Source of the DNA: Diphasiastrum complanatum
Taxonomy: Eukaryota; Streptophyta; Lycopodiopsida; Lycopodiales; Lycopodiaceae
Assembly: GCA_029204225.1 (NCBI GenBank)
Contig: CM055095.1
Span: 11,131,506-11,195,505, forward strand
Direction: 5' to 3'
Length of the DNA: 64,000 nt
Of the stretch, positions 1-12,479 are shown in pieces (position 1 is the first letter of the stretch; each line of letters begins with the position of its first letter). Below the pieces are notes generated by a model. It was not told where the DNA came from and did no database searches. It was given only the letters and a program-made list of their open reading frames with translations. The position numbers and the translations under genes are program-made.

Positions 1-30
1 GGGACTCACCTCTCAAATCTAGAAGAGGGT

Positions 31-612
31 TATGGCCAACTAGCTATTGTGAGCTACGACCTAATAGTTGTCCTACTGGATATGCATCAATTGCTTAGTA
101 TAAATAGCTGATCATCAAACATTTTCATAAGTTCTGTATTATGTTTTTTTTCTAGCTTTGTTACTCATGCTTACTGCTGATCAGCAGAAGCGCAATCAAA
201 CAGAGTTTTTCCGTTACTCAGAGATAGCTTAGAGTATGCGGTTTCTATCCACAATTATCTTGTGCTCATCATCATCTGATTTTGTACATGCCACATGCTG
301 AATTAATCTACTCCTTTTATTGTATTCATGATTATGTCAGAATGTATGCATCTCTGTGATTGTTTTGTAACTGATAATCTCTTATTGTTTTGTTTGATAA
401 TTCAATACTTCATTGTTTGGCTATGAAATCATTGTAGTGCTAACGATTTCAAAGTTGGTCACTATAAGGTTGAACGTGACTTCTGTCATTATGTTTCGTT
501 CAATATTGATAGGCGTAGTCATGATTTAGGATAGAAGGCTCCATTCCACTGCACTCAATAAGTCGTCACACTCTTCGACGTCTTGTTGTTATTGAATTCC
601 CTCTTTCCAACA
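31..612 (+). repeat. LTR of copia family B (5' LTR, start approximate)
   Basis: This LTR ends in CCAACA at 612 and is followed at once by a tRNA primer site. Its upstream half has a TATA-like TATAAATAG at about 100-108. The reverse complement of 18711-19290 is a diverged copy, which supports the LTR call. Similarity between the two copies begins near base 31. The first 30 bases instead resemble a piece of the A-type LTR near 12833-12862, so the left edge is a junction between two repeat families. Confidence 0.6.
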
Positions 613-623
613 TGGTATCAGAG
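613..623 (+). other. Primer binding site (initiator tRNA-Met type)
   Basis: TGGTATCAGAG lies directly after the terminal CA of the LTR. This is the standard minus-strand primer site of plant copia elements, complementary to the 3' end of initiator tRNA-Met. It fixes the orientation of this copy as plus. Confidence 0.7.
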
Positions 624-730
624 TTCTAATACATGGTATTAGAGCATACCTTCATGATATCAGATTGTATGTTGTTATAACCAGAAGCTCTAATACTTTT
701 ATCTTTTGCGATATCAAATCGATATCATTC

Positions 731-907
731 TGTAGTGGTAACGATTTCAAAGCTGGCCACTATAAGGTTGAACGTTACTTTTGTTATACTGTTTTGTTGA
801 ACATTGATCGGCGTAGTCATGCATTAGGAAAGAAGGCCCCATTCTGCTGCGCTTGATTTGTCGTCACAGTCTTCGGCTTGTCGTTATTGCATTCCCTCGT
901 TCCAACA
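731..907 (+). repeat. Second LTR tail of family B
   Basis: About 177 bases repeat the last part of the LTR that ends at 612, from the motif TGTAGTG to CCAACA. Only about 110 bases separate it from the first LTR end. The simplest reading is an element that lost its coding region and the front of its 3' LTR. The bases just after it (about 915-950) are also shared with the flank of the other family B copy near 18665-18710. Confidence 0.5.
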
Positions 908-3900
908 TAGTCCTTCATAAATACCTTGCTACATAGAGTCACTTACAATGTATGTTACGACATTTTTGACTTAGGGGAACAAAGCCAAGGGGAAAACAAC
1001 ATAACATGATACAACATCACTATGTATTCAGTGTCGTGATGTTACGAGAATGGTCGTACACGTCCCAAACACAAAGCTAACTAGGGGATCCCTCACATGT
1101 TTTATCGGCCAAGCCGTACCTTTATAGCTAATAGAGTTTTTCTAGGCCTCTAGAGGCATAGCCTCTTGAAGCTCACTTCCTCAGTCTTCTTGAAGCTCAC
1201 AACTTGCACTAATGATATCTTGATCACTTGCGAAGTTCCTGAACTACCTCTCTTTTGTATTCTTCTCGAGGATCTCTTCCGGAAATGCTAGTGGACTGTT
1301 TCTCTGACACATCAAGCTCATCTTTTAACTAACTCTCCTCGACCAACATAACTTATGTGCTCGTGCGGGTTCTTGAAATTTCTAGAAGAGGTTCAGAATA
1401 CAAACATCCCTAGTCCTATCATAATCAAGCAGCAACAATATGCAAGGTTCTGGACTTGCTAATATCTCTGCTAATCTAGAGGCACCAAAGATGGACACAA
1501 TCCGTTGTTGCTACATTATTTTCAGACTTGTAAGGACGGTGATATACAAATAAGGTGTGGCAGTGTACGGAATATTAGGACCTATTGGAAGACTTGGGCG
1601 AAACATTTTCAACATTCATTTCTTTACGTGGGCAGTGATGGTTGTATTATACAATTCTTTCCCAAAGTACGATAAGCACACCCCATCCATCTAAATAGTC
1701 ATGGGGGCAACTCAAGTGCAACATACATTTTCCCAACCATCTTGGTTTATAGATGGCCAACGGTGAATAGTCAACAACCGTATGTTCCAATGGGTTATCT
1801 TGACTATTGTGGTTCTAGATGAAGACAACAATGGGTTTGTTCTTAACTCATGTTGTGTGTTCCAACCACAGTGAGCTTAACCTTGCTCCTGTGTTCCAAG
1901 GAGACGAAGATGATTTTCTTAATTTACTCATCACATTCACTCAAGCAACCTTCCTTAAAGACTTTCTCCATACATTCACATAAAAAGCAATCACTCTTAG
2001 CAAACTAGCAACCTGCTAGAGTTTAAAATTAAACTATCATCATCTCATAACTATCCTGCATTTAACTTTCTCATAAGATATAACAGTACACTATCTATGA
2101 TTCCCTTTAGCATGCTACAATCTTTCTTTATGAAGATATGGAAGAAGACAGTTTACATCACTGATCTTTGAAAATAGAAGCTGTAAAAACGGCTATTACA
2201 TGCACAGTTATATCATCACAGATTCAATGCACAAGTAGAAGAGTATGAAAATGAAATAAGGAAGCTTACATGTGAGATTCTCTTCTCAGGCCTCCTCCAA
2301 CTCCAGCCCACAGGAAATCAGAGACCATTCATGTAGCTGACAAGTCCATGAGAATGTGTAGTATTGTTGGAATTCACTTTTGCTGCATCGCTTCTTCATA
2401 GACACCAAGAAGCAGTACTCTCAAATGCAACCTGGTCACTGACAATGACGGATGGTCTTGAAACCTCCGGAGAATGGTTCATCTGTGACAGCGTTCAGGT
2501 GAAATATTCTTTCATGCAGGAACGATGCTCATTTATCAGATCTGAGAGTAGCGATTTTGTAGAGACAAAGACTCGCTCAATTACTATGCTTTATGGAAAT
2601 CAGCAGTTCGTTGTGTGAGAATTGAACAATGCTCAAAGTCTCCAAGTAGTATTGATTCTTCATAGTGGATCTGCAGTCAGCACTCCGTTATGACAGCTCT
2701 TAGGAATGTGCACTTGTAATATCCATGGGCATGAGCTCAAACAACTTGCTGGATAGCTGCGTTCTTCTAGCAGTATACCAGGCAAAATATTTCGTCCATG
2801 TAATTGCGGCAGGAGTGTAGAGTGTAGCAAGCATTACATCCTCAATTGTCTTCACCTTGAGGAGTCTCGTTCTCAATATTCAGTCGCTAATCAGATAGGT
2901 TGCTCTCTGATCCTTTACTACGGATTAGATAGATCATGGCTACTAGACGCAAGTTAGAGCGATAATTTTTTATAGCTCTGGACTTTTCAGCAATGCTCAA
3001 GGCTGCTCTCTTTGCAGACAAGTAATCTTCCAAATCGTTGCTCATGCAATCAGCTTTTAGCGCTCACTTCATTCAACATGGCTCCCTGTGTGCGGCGCGT
3101 GTGCATCGCACTCAGAATGATGATAAATCTATGTTCATGTGACTTGGTCAGTCTTAGGCTGTAGAAGACTCATAGAGAAGATGATGCAGGCGGCTCACTT
3201 AGTAGATGGGAATCAATAGTGTTGCTTGATGGGCAATGGCCCGGCCAGACTCATCTGAACTATGGTGCTCAAGTTGTGCCTACAACAAATATAGCTGTAG
3301 AAGAAGACTCTTCAAAGAGGTCATCATAGAGCATCATACTTCAGGCGAAAGCAATTCAGTGTGGAGCACTATTTAGGAACTTTGAAAGACTAGTACTCAA
3401 GCATTCGAAACCATTGCTAAACACTACTCAGTCCAAGAAGGTATCACCCAAGGTTGGCACTCAGGTCACAGTTACACTCAGACGACAGCTGTTGTCAGAC
3501 GCAGTATTCATTAGCTGCGCTCAGACCCAATCGCTCACGTTCAAACGGTACTTAAGAAGAAAATGAAATGCTCACTCAGTGGCAAAGACGCACACAACAT
3601 TTTATTGATAACTCAGATAGGTAGCACTCAAATACCTGCATAGTAATCTCAGAGGTGTGAAGATAAACCTACGCTCCCGATACAAAGCGATTTTTCTGAT
3701 CAACGCAGATAAGGGAGGATCTCAACTTTATTCTCTCATGCAGTGATAGCAAAAAACCGAGATTCTCTATCTCAAGTATCCATGTGATGTACACACTCAC
3801 ACTTTCTATTACCAAAACGTCCAATATCAAGTCGTGAAAGTCATGGAATGATGATGAGTAATGATTGGTCAAGTATACTTATCCTCCAACGGTTGAAGGC

Positions 3901-4230
3901 CCACCCTTTCAACTCTTCATTCCCTTTTGGCCTTTTACCATTCAATACTTCATTTCTGAGAGTTAAACCAACGGGGTTGGCTTAGTTGGTTAGCTTGACA
4001 TCCAAAGTTTCTTTGGTCTTAGGTTCGAGCCTCCCCTTGGAAACCAAGAAGCATTTTTAAGAGTTGATTTAGACTTTTTAGCTTTGTGCCATGTGGACTC
4101 TTAAATGGCATTGAAGAGTGTGGATAGGGCCACAAGGCCACCCATGACCAAGGTACATGCCCATGTGGGTCAATGTTCTCATCCAATAGAAATGTCCCAT
4201 TTGCCAACATGAGTCAAGGTCTTATGCCCG
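908..4230. other. No gene recognised
   Basis: No reading frame resembles a known protein, and the longest frames (such as 2364-2618 plus) have no motif or splice support. The base composition resembles decayed repeat. A stretch with many TCACTC and CTCAGT words lies at 2600-3650. Confidence 0.5.
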
Positions 4231-4689
4231 GTATTTGACATTTTGTCGGCATCTTCTTAGGTTCAGATGGTCTTTGACATTTTCCCAACTCTTTCATGAT
4301 AATTAATCTTTGGGTGGCCATTATGCATTAGGTATTTCCTTAAGTATGAAGGTTTTGCCCATTTTTGTCCCATGGCCCGTTGTTCGAATGTGGTATTTGA
4401 TAGTTGTGGTGCCCAATTTTCTGGTGATGGTATTTCTCATTCGACTTTTGATTGTCATTTTTGGCCCAAAAAGACCGGTTGGTGAAGAATGCCGGTCTTT
4501 GTCAAATTTTTTTGATATTTTCCAAATATCTAGGTGCTCGAAAATATTGGCCGGTCTCTGATTTCCATATGGGCTGGGTGAAAAGAGAACCTGAAAAAGT
4601 CTCAAACATCATATTATATTAATATAAACTTCCGGTTGCATTGGCATTCCATCGAAAGTTCGGTAAAATCATGGAAACAAAAATTTATA

Positions 4690-4880
4690 TAGCCATTTCT
4701 AAGGCTGATTTATTTATCCAATCTCTTGGTAGTCCATTTCAGGCGGACTGGGACCCCTTTGGCTATGGCTATATGGGCCAAATTTTTTGCTGGTCAAACT
4801 AATTAAGTAGCAAATTTACATACAACTGATAAAACAATATATCATTTTCTCCCTAGATTAGCCTGATTTATCATGTCAAA
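4690..4880 (+). repeat. Diverged copy of repeat family D
   Basis: The stretch containing GGACTGGGACCCCT and ending near TTGGCAACC aligns with 56500-56670 (plus) and with the reverse complement of 32752-32935. The two other copies begin at TGTTAGCC on their own strand, which may be the true element end. No protein is encoded. Similar wording may extend left to about 4240, but I could not align it with confidence. Confidence 0.4.
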
Positions 4881-5890
4881 AAATTGGCAACCTCTACTGG
4901 GGATGTGTTCTTCACATAATGGACCCAAAAGAACTTATGTTTGTGGTAAAACTTCTCTTCAGTTGTAGACAGGCTCAATACACAATAATGTGTAATGCTA
5001 ACTGCTCATGGTGAAGTTCATGGTACTGGTTCGTAACCACCTCATCCATTGGGCATGGAGTCTAGTTCTCAGCAACATCATCCAGGGCCATCGATTAAGC
5101 CCTAAAATCAGACAGCAACAGATCGTGATAGTACCTGCATCACACCCATCCCGTGCACCTAGATCGGCTTATGCTCCCACTCCCATAAAATTTCACTATA
5201 TGCCCATCTGAAATCCATGCACTCTGGGGATATGAGAACGCAATTTCTTTCTACAAAATGATAATCGATGGATGCATTTGATATCAGAATGTGTCTAGAT
5301 GTGTACTCACCCTCAAGTGGATGCAATAGTTCTATTGTCTTTTTCTCATGAATTTACATCTCTCACTTACTTCAGTGACTCATGATTGATTTTATCAATG
5401 AAACTTCTCCGATGCTAAAATATTTTTTTTTCACTCTTTTTTTTTTTTCTTATATCTCTATATATATATATATACATTGCTCACAATATATATATATTTT
5501 TTCTTCGACCCTCATCTTCATCATTTTTTTTTTCAATCTCAGACTCCTAAATCATACAATTATGCCCCTTTTCAGACAACATAGAGGATATGCCCATCTC
5601 AATGTAATATAGAGTGCAAGGAACATGGATGCAACCATCAAATAGGCATGAAGTGATGTCAATCATTCTATGTCTAGAACAATGCAATTATGTCAGTGAG
5701 TGATTCTTTTCTCCACAACAAAGATATCCTCCTCTACTTGTAGGCTTTCTTGCGGAGATCAATTCTAGGGGTACTCCGGGGTAGAGGTTGAAACATCACC
5801 ATCTATCAGTAGGGGATTTGCATCTGCAAGGAATTATCCCTAAATCGTGTGTCATGGCGAATCTTAGCATGGGTAGCTCTATTTCTATGG
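4881..5890. other. No gene recognised; T-rich and AT tract
   Basis: There are no supported coding features. A T-rich, TA-repeat tract lies at 5420-5530. Confidence 0.4.
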
Positions 5891-7345
5891 GTAACACACA
5901 TTCGTGTCCATAGACAAACTAGTGAAAGACAATGATCTACTGAGCCCAAAGACCATAATGAAGAACTACTATATCGGACTACTCGATAAGGTCAAGTTTG
6001 GTATGAAAAGATTCGCATCCTACACTCCATTGCCACAAATCTGTCAAGATGCGGTCATTATGAAAAATCTTACCTTAAGAAACAAAGTAGATCATTCTCG
6101 TCTAAACGTAGAAACATCAAAATCTGAAGTCAGAATAATATGAACGTTCAATGCTAGTGAAGCAAATAAGGGAGGAAGGCTAAGAATCATCTGGAAGTGC
6201 AATAGATTCAGCAGATCATGTACAACAAGTTACCACGAACCTAGTACTTCAAGTTCTGATTGTCATCAACGCAAGGCAAAGTTTCTTGAGAAGGACCAAT
6301 GTACATATTGCTTTGAGAATCATCCAAGTACAAGATGTCCAATCACAAATTTGTGCTTTCTTTGTACAAAGTCAAAGTGCAAAGCAACAAGTTTGACAAC
6401 AAGATCCAACGGTTTGAAGGTAAAAATTAAAATCAAGCTGACAAGGAGTTCACCAAGTGGATGGATGTCAAAGTGATCCATCTAAATCATGAGTTTCTCC
6501 GACGAAAATTGGACAAGTGGAATTGTTGGTCATATCATCTTGCATGTCACCGAACTCACAAGAAGCCATAATAGCCTACCGGTTTATTTTGTGGAAGATC
6601 CTATGGGATGTCCATTACATGTGTATGCTTATGAACTCAGAGAAGATGATATATTGCACATGATATGATGTTTTGGATGCGGAGGAAGACATCACGTGCC
6701 GATTGTCCACATCGAAGTGATCCATCAACATTCGAACCTATGTGTGGACAATGCGAAGTTAACAATCCATGCATGGATTTTCCAGTGTGGAGCTCACAAA
6801 TAGCTAGGAGACATTTGGCATATGTAGATCGACATCATGCACTTGTGTTGTCCAGTTCACACACAGACTTAATGTGTTATAAGCTACAAATATTAGTGCC
6901 ACATGGGTATGAAACAAGTGAGGAAGAAGTCAATTTGATTAAAGTTGCAAAGTACGTAGATGTACCCATGGGAAAACCGACGAGAACATCACAGAAGATA
7001 GAGCTGGTAGAATCTACCAAGCCAATGGTAGCTGAGGAAGTCAAGAAAATGGCAACCGATGTAGTCCAGAGTATTTTACCAAGTCTCGTGGCACAATCAT
7101 TGCAAAGATTTCTTGTTGATGAATTATAAAGGGAGCCTGTGTCAACAGAGCCACCTGAATGCAACTCAGCACAAGGTCCGAGGAAAAGTACGACCACGCA
7201 ACCTTCAATTGGAAAGTACAAGATCAAGGGGGAGACTAAGGTTGATGATTGTCCTTCAATGACCAAGATTCAACCAAAGTCTGATTGTTTCACAAAGCAA
7301 CAAACCACCAACACAATGCCAAATCTGGGTATATCCTTTTCTTAA
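5891..7345 (+). pseudogene. Internal coding remnant of LTR element A (gag-like, Cys/His motifs)
   Basis: Several overlapping plus frames carry protein-like sequence broken by frameshifts. A frame near 5904-6143 is lysine-rich. Near 6297-6380 a Cys-rich stretch reads CTYCFENHPSTRC, a near-zinc-knuckle with three instead of four residues before the His. Near 6664-6700 another frame reads CFGCGGRHH. The segment around 6770-6870 recurs, shortened, at 12398-12480, and the DNA downstream leads into an A-type LTR. I read this as the gag-like part of a retroelement whose pol is missing. The family is not identified, and gag is an inference from the Cys/His motifs and the position before the LTR. Confidence 0.35.
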
Positions 7346-7879
7346 AAGTCCAAATCTAGGGAATTGAAGCCCAAATAGGCCAATTGTACAACAAGAACCT
7401 ATGCCTTGTCCTCAATTGATAAGATTTTGTGCGGAAGAAATTCTTCAGATTTACCACGAATTCCTAGATAGACAAAGTAGTCAAGCAAACAAGCCCTATA
7501 CACGTTATGAATTGAGAGAGACCACGACAATACCACGAGGAGAAGTAGCGTCGATCTATCAGGATTAACATGAACCAGTCTTATCATGGGATCCTCTGAT
7601 GGATGGTGTTGAGTATCCATTTGTCAATGACAAGGTTATCAAAAATGGCCACCAGAATCATATGGTTAATATTGAAAATCTGGCAAGTCCATGTTCTATG
7701 GCATCATTGAATAAACCCTCAAGTTTTACGTAAGCAGATTCATATCTACACTTTTCCTGGAGCACCAAAAAAAAAGAAAAAAAGATCTATATATATACCT
7801 ATTCTCTCTACAAAATTTGACAACCCCAATGACTCATCATTGTCCCAAGGAACAGGCAGAGGCAGTGCCATGAGACTAG

Positions 7880-8215
7880 CACCTGTTTGGTAGTAGGAGC
7901 ATGTTGTTTGATTTTGGGAATGACATGAAATATTCTAAAATATGACAAGATGCTTTGCAATAAGCCCGAACACTACATAACTAAAGTAGAGAGTCGGAAG
8001 TATTAGAAACAGGCGACGAGTTGGCATCCTGCATGTGTGAGTCCAACATTGGGCCATAGGCTAATAAGTGTCATGAAGCACAACTATTAAATAAAATATT
8101 TTAAACTTAGCTTTGGTAAAGTTCCTAAGTTGCAAAACACAACTTGTCCTCAAGAAACACAAAGTGATCTTGACGGTCAAAATTGTGATCCTCTCTCTCT
8201 CTATCTATCTATCTA
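7880..8215 (+). repeat. Truncated 3' LTR of element A
   Basis: From about 7880 the sequence matches 12480-12795 (plus) and the reverse complement of about 59480-59790. The DNA before it (7740-7880) also matches the reverse complement of about 59790-59915, so internal 3' sequence leads into the LTR in both copies. This copy breaks off at a CT/AT microsatellite at 8191-8226. Confidence 0.55.
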
Positions 8216-8900
8216 TTATCTCTCTCTCGGTGTAGGGAGTGATTCAATGGTGAGCAGCCTTCTACCTATCAAAAGGGGTAGAACACTTGGATAGGAACCT
8301 AACTATGCTTAGTTGCTAGTTTAGATGCTTTTTACACTATATCTCTAACTCTAGCCCAACTTAACTCTACTTTCACTAACACTAACCACAAGCATACATC
8401 AACATGATAGGTGAAAGAAAAGAGAGAGAGAGATATGAGATGGAGGTTAGCTCATGTGCTCAATATGCATGCTAAAGGAAAAGCCATAACAGGCTAAAAC
8501 AAGAACAATAGAAATGAAAAACAATAACAATACATCAAGAGCAATAGCAAGAGTGATTAGCACACGAGGATGCTTGGCTCTCCAATTTGGTAAAGTTTTC
8601 TCCTCTCTATTAGCCACTTGCTTCCTATTGGCTACTTGCAAGAAGGTAGGATTGAAATCCTAGCCCTTCAAAAGAAACACAAACTAATCTATGATGCACA
8701 AAGAAGCACACCCCACCTAACACCACTTTGACTTTTGACTAATTACAAAACTTATAGAACTTAAGTTAACTTAAACTTTGGCCTTCTAATATTATTTTAA
8801 GCACATGGCCCAAATTCTAGCTTATTCAAAATAAATTATTTACAAGTGCTCATTGGACTAAGGTCCACGGCCTTCACAACTTATTTCTACTAATTTTGGC
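8216..8900. other. No gene recognised; CT microsatellite at the left edge
   Basis: TCTC/ATCT repeats at 8191-8226 are followed by sequence without recognisable genes. Confidence 0.4.
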
Positions 8901-8908
8901 TATTTTAG

Positions 8909-10416
8909 TTATATACATGGAAATATCCACAACAGGGCCTCCGACCTGAAGTAGTGTCGGTCCCTCGGCACTATGGTATTTAGTAATGCCCCCATTTTGC
9001 TCGTCTTTGTTGGATCATGTAGCCTGTGACTTCTTCCATGAATTCCAATCATTTGGTGCTTTTCACATCCTTGGGGGTTAGGAAGGACTTGTGGACGCCG
9101 GTTAGTCAAAATTGGTCAATCCATACTTGAAATCTGTTGATTCGTTGATCGCCTAATAATGCTATTCTATAGTACACTCTAGCCACTGGAAGTTGGTTTT
9201 CAACTTCTTCAAAAATCAGGACTGGGTTAGGATAAAAAAGGATGGGGGGTAAGTAGTCATCCCATTTTGTGGAGACGCCCATCATAAATTCTAAGTCTCG
9301 GACAATTGTTGTAGATGCGCGGATTGTGGGATCGGGACACCAATTATAGGATTTCTAAAATTGAACGAGAGCCCTTTTAGCATCTATAGCAGTGCCCCAC
9401 CCATGCTTTTGAGTGAATCCTTGACCAGTTCATTGTCTTTATGTTAATCTAGTCCAGTGGTGTGCCAAATTCCATCCATTTGGATCGTCATTGATAGGGG
9501 ATGAAATGTGGGTCGGTCCCCAGCTGGCGTGGGCTTGCCACATAGGCCTTGATGGCCTCCAAATTTATCTCACATTGTCGTTGCCGCCATTTAGGCTGTG
9601 GAGCCAATACTGGGAGGTAGGCAAGCTCATTGATTTTGATGTCCTTTATTGAGAAAGATAATTGCCAACCGTCGCATGAAGATTCATATGGGTATTGGAC
9701 TAGATACACATTGATTTCGTCCCCTACCATCTTTGGTTTACAAAAGGCTCGGCTGACAGATATCAAGCGAGAACCCAAGGAGGTGGATGCTTGTTGTTCA
9801 TCCCCGATCTGCCCTTGACTTGGTTCTACACCCTAATTGATATCTGGGCCCTGGTCCTGGGCTTGATCTTGTGTATCATGCCCTACTGCGTGTGATCCTT
9901 GATCCTGGCCCAAACTGGCATGTGTAGCTTCAAATGTTGGCGGTGCTGGAATTACCACCGGCGCTATTGGTTGTTGTTGCCCCACATGTCGTTGGCAGGG
10001 CTTAAGAGCGCCACTTGCTTGTGCAAGCTTTTGTATGGCGTGTTGGCGGTAGTTGTTGAAATCAGCGTTTGTTGGTATCATCCCACTTGCATCGTTAAAA
10101 GATCCATCTTGTTTTGGCTGAGAGGGCAGTTGGTGGGGACGTGCTGGGCTAACCAAACTGCTTGTTGTTGTTGCAGGCTCTGCACCTCCACTCCTAGGCG
10201 TTCATTCTCTGTTTCAAGTATTAGTAGCCATGGGCCTGGAGCGGGGCTAGACGCTGCTTTGCTTACTGTTGGATCTCTTGGACCTTTGCTTGGGCACCCG
10301 TTACTTGAAGAGGGTTGCAGCTTTAGGAGTTGGTCCTTTTCTGTCTGCTCATGTTGGATGGCTACCTGCAGGTCTTGCTTGGTGGGACTAGCACATAGAA
10401 CAACTATATATTGCAA
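8909..10416 (-). pseudogene. Decayed Gln-rich coding region of unknown family
   Basis: Three minus-strand reading blocks run in order, with shifts between them. 10416-10078 has a Glu/Gln-rich, probably coiled-coil stretch (ENERLGVEVQSLQQQQ). 10156-9833 is Pro/Gln-rich (HQLPSQPKQDGSFND, then QDQAQDQ). 9778-9488 is more globular and contains YLVQYPYESSCDGWQLSF. The first two overlap and clearly continue one protein after a frameshift near 10100-10160. A frame at 9109-8909 may be a later part. I do not recognise the family. A gag-like or host-gene origin are both possible. Confidence 0.3.
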
Positions 10417-10429
10417 CTTCTAAAATGGT

Positions 10430-11110
10430 TTTACATAATAGTCCAAATTCATCATAATACAAAATTGACGGATTATAAAAAATTTCAAAAAGCATGCAAA
10501 TTTATACAAGCCAATAGGCAACAGACATACAAAAATATTTTGTATATTAAATAAATAAATACTACAAAGCCTCGTTCTCCAATGTCTATTCTATTTTTGA
10601 CACTTTCATTAATGAAAGTTGCAATTTAGAATCATGCAATAGTTTCCTTCATTCATACGGATCCAAGAGCTCATAGGTTTTGTACTTACTCATATCAACA
10701 TACGCAACATACAATGCAAAATGTGATGATCCGATTATGGAATGTCAACAAAAATTATTCTATGCACTATATCCACCAAGAAAATGAGAAAGTGTCTTCA
10801 TTGCCATAATCATTGTTTCACCATGTTGATGTGAACGGGCAACACTTGTGAAAGATTTCAACTAGTTTTGCTATTTTAGACATATTTGTATATTTGGCAA
10901 TCGAGGTCATTTTTCATATTAGACTTAGAGTTTGACTTTTTGAAGTTATATTAATCTAAAAGCATTTGAATACATACTTCTGGAAAGTGTGGGAAAGTAT
11001 AGAACACGAGTTTTGGAGAGATTCAATTTGAGTAGTAGATACATTGAATCTAGACACAAAAATATTAGCGTTTTCATTATGGAGGGAAACCAAAGTTTGA
11101 ATTTAGTTTT
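10430..11110. other. AT-rich stretch without a recognised gene
   Basis: No coding or RNA signals were seen. It ends just before a TATA-like ACTATAAAAGG at about 11117, which probably belongs to the LTR or leader of the copia fragment that follows. Confidence 0.4.
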
Positions 11111-11116
11111 GGACGT

Positions 11117-11393
11117 ACTATAAAAGGATGTAACTCATGGGAAGAGAAGACATTATCTCTCTTCCATCATTCAAGCTTATACATGGCTCTCTTTGGGTTC
11201 TACCTGTGATATCTTGCAATTTTGTGTGTAGAATGTTCATTAAATGCTATTTTCAGATCCACACGTGTGAAATACAAAAGAGAATTGAGAAGTTTCATAT
11301 CTTTGTGATATCCTTTTGAAAATATTTGTTATTGTTCAAAGGAGTGCTTTGTGTATTGAAACAGGTTGAAGGAGAGGATCGGGTCATTGCTAC
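11117..11393 (+). repeat. Leader/LTR segment of copia family 2
   Basis: A TATA-like CTATAAAAGG is followed by about 260 bases that are near-identical to the reverse complement of 33310-33590. In both places the segment ends at the ATG of a copia gag. It is therefore element-derived 5' sequence (R-U5 or leader). I could not see a clear primer site between it and gag. Confidence 0.5.
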
Positions 11394-11765
11394 ATGGCTG
11401 CATCAAGTGGAGTCATGTTGAAAGCCAGTGATAGGCTTACCTCAAATAGCTATTCATTGTGAAAGTGAGGATGGAATCACTTCTTGAGATGAATGATGTT
11501 TTGGGTATTGTTGTAGGTTTGGAGGAGAGACCACCAACACAACAACATCAAATGAGGTATGACAAGAGGGCCAAAAGGGCTCTACACATGATAAAGATGA
11601 ATGTTACCAATGAGCTTCTCAAGGAAGTTGGTAAGACTACTTCATCAAAGGATGTTTGGGATTCATTGAAGAAGTTTTATAAATCCAAGTCTACTTCTAT
11701 AGCGTTGACTCTAAGAAGACAAATCTTTTTTTTTTGCAAAAGAGTGAAGAAAGTCGAAATACTTT
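11394..11765 (+). pseudogene. Copia family 2 gag N-terminus, broken
   Basis: The ATG at 11394 starts a gag N-terminus closely related to those at 33304 (minus) and in intact element C (24311, minus). Shared words are DRLTS, KVRMESLLEMN and YDKRAKRALHMIKMN. Codon 23 is TGA at 11460-11462 where the paralog at 33304 has TGG (Trp), so the copy is dead. Frame is lost near 11730-11760 after a T-run, close to where a small structured repeat begins. The family is UBN2-like copia gag, and the zinc knuckle part is absent. Confidence 0.75.
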
Positions 11766-11935
11766 TAATTAGTTCATCTCCCAAGCGGTCATACCTCTGA
11801 GGGCCTAGAAAACTCTCATTGAGCTGGGAGTACGGGGTGATTAGGATGGCCCTCGTGATGGGAAACGGTGTTACCCTAATCACTCGTGTAAGGGCATTGT
11901 GGGCCCTTCCCCTGTTGGGGATCTTTTGATGGGAC
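11766..11935 (+). repeat. Small structured repeat (about 170 bp)
   Basis: The segment from AGTTCATCTCCCAAGCGGT to about GGGCCCTTCCCC matches the reverse complement of 53283-53455. Internal stems are conserved: GTGATTAGG (near 11838) pairs with CCTAATCAC (near 11876), and AAGGGC pairs with GCCCTT near 11890-11910. It could be a SINE or MITE or a piece of a structured RNA. I see no convincing pol III boxes. Confidence 0.45.
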
Positions 11936-11964
11936 CAGTCCTGCGATGGAAAATCTGCCCAACA

Positions 11965-12385
11965 GCAAGGATGAAGTGTATGATGTCCTTTTTAAGTTAA
12001 AGAATGCAAGCGAGGACCAGTGGTGACAATGCTTAAGGATCAAGTGCTTAAGGAATGACAATGGTGGTGAGTACATATCTACCAAGTTCAAGGCTTTTTG
12101 TGATGAGCATGGGATCGAGAGGGAGTATACAACACCAAGGACCCCACAACAAAATGGAGTAGCCGAGAGGAAGAATGGGACTTTATGTGAAAGTGCCAAA
12201 GCCATGAGGTTATGTGCTAAGTGTGATAAGCCATTTTGGGATCAGGCTTTGTTCTGTGCTAATTTCTTGTGCAATAGGTGGTCGAGTGCTATTTTGGATG
12301 GAAGGACACCTTTGAGATGCTATTCAAGAGGAGGCCGAGTGTCAACTTTCTTAGAACTTTTGGATGCGCAAGCTATGTCAACATA
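11965..12385 (+). pseudogene. Copia integrase core fragment
   Basis: The translation carries the second catalytic block NDNGGEY and the third block TPQQNGVAERKN, the D and E of the integrase DDE triad, followed by KPFWDQALFCANFLCNRW. Before these a decayed KDEVYDVLFKLK is readable near 11972. It lines up with residues about 537-670 of the intact element C polyprotein. Protease, reverse transcriptase and RNase H are missing, and the frame breaks near 12030 and after 12320. At about 12386 it joins internal sequence of element A. Confidence 0.75.
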
Positions 12386-12479
12386 AGAGTTAACCATCCA
12401 TGGATTGTCCAGTGTGGAGCTCATAAACATCATGCACCTGTGTTGTCTAGTCCACACACATACTTAATGTGCTAACATA
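12386..12479 (+). repeat. Shortened internal fragment of element A
   Basis: It matches about 6755-6880 with a deletion of about 38 bases. It joins the copia integrase fragment on the left and the A-type LTR on the right. Confidence 0.45.

Noticed and set aside
2364-2618. 84-codon frame as a gene
   Set aside because: No motif, no splice or promoter support, in a region that looks like decayed repeat.
4310-4605. Overlapping frames on both strands
   Set aside because: Antisense mirrors with hydrophobic, low-information translation near repeat family D.
11766-11935. tRNA or snRNA gene
   Set aside because: No cloverleaf, no clear A and B boxes, and no typical snRNA promoter were seen.
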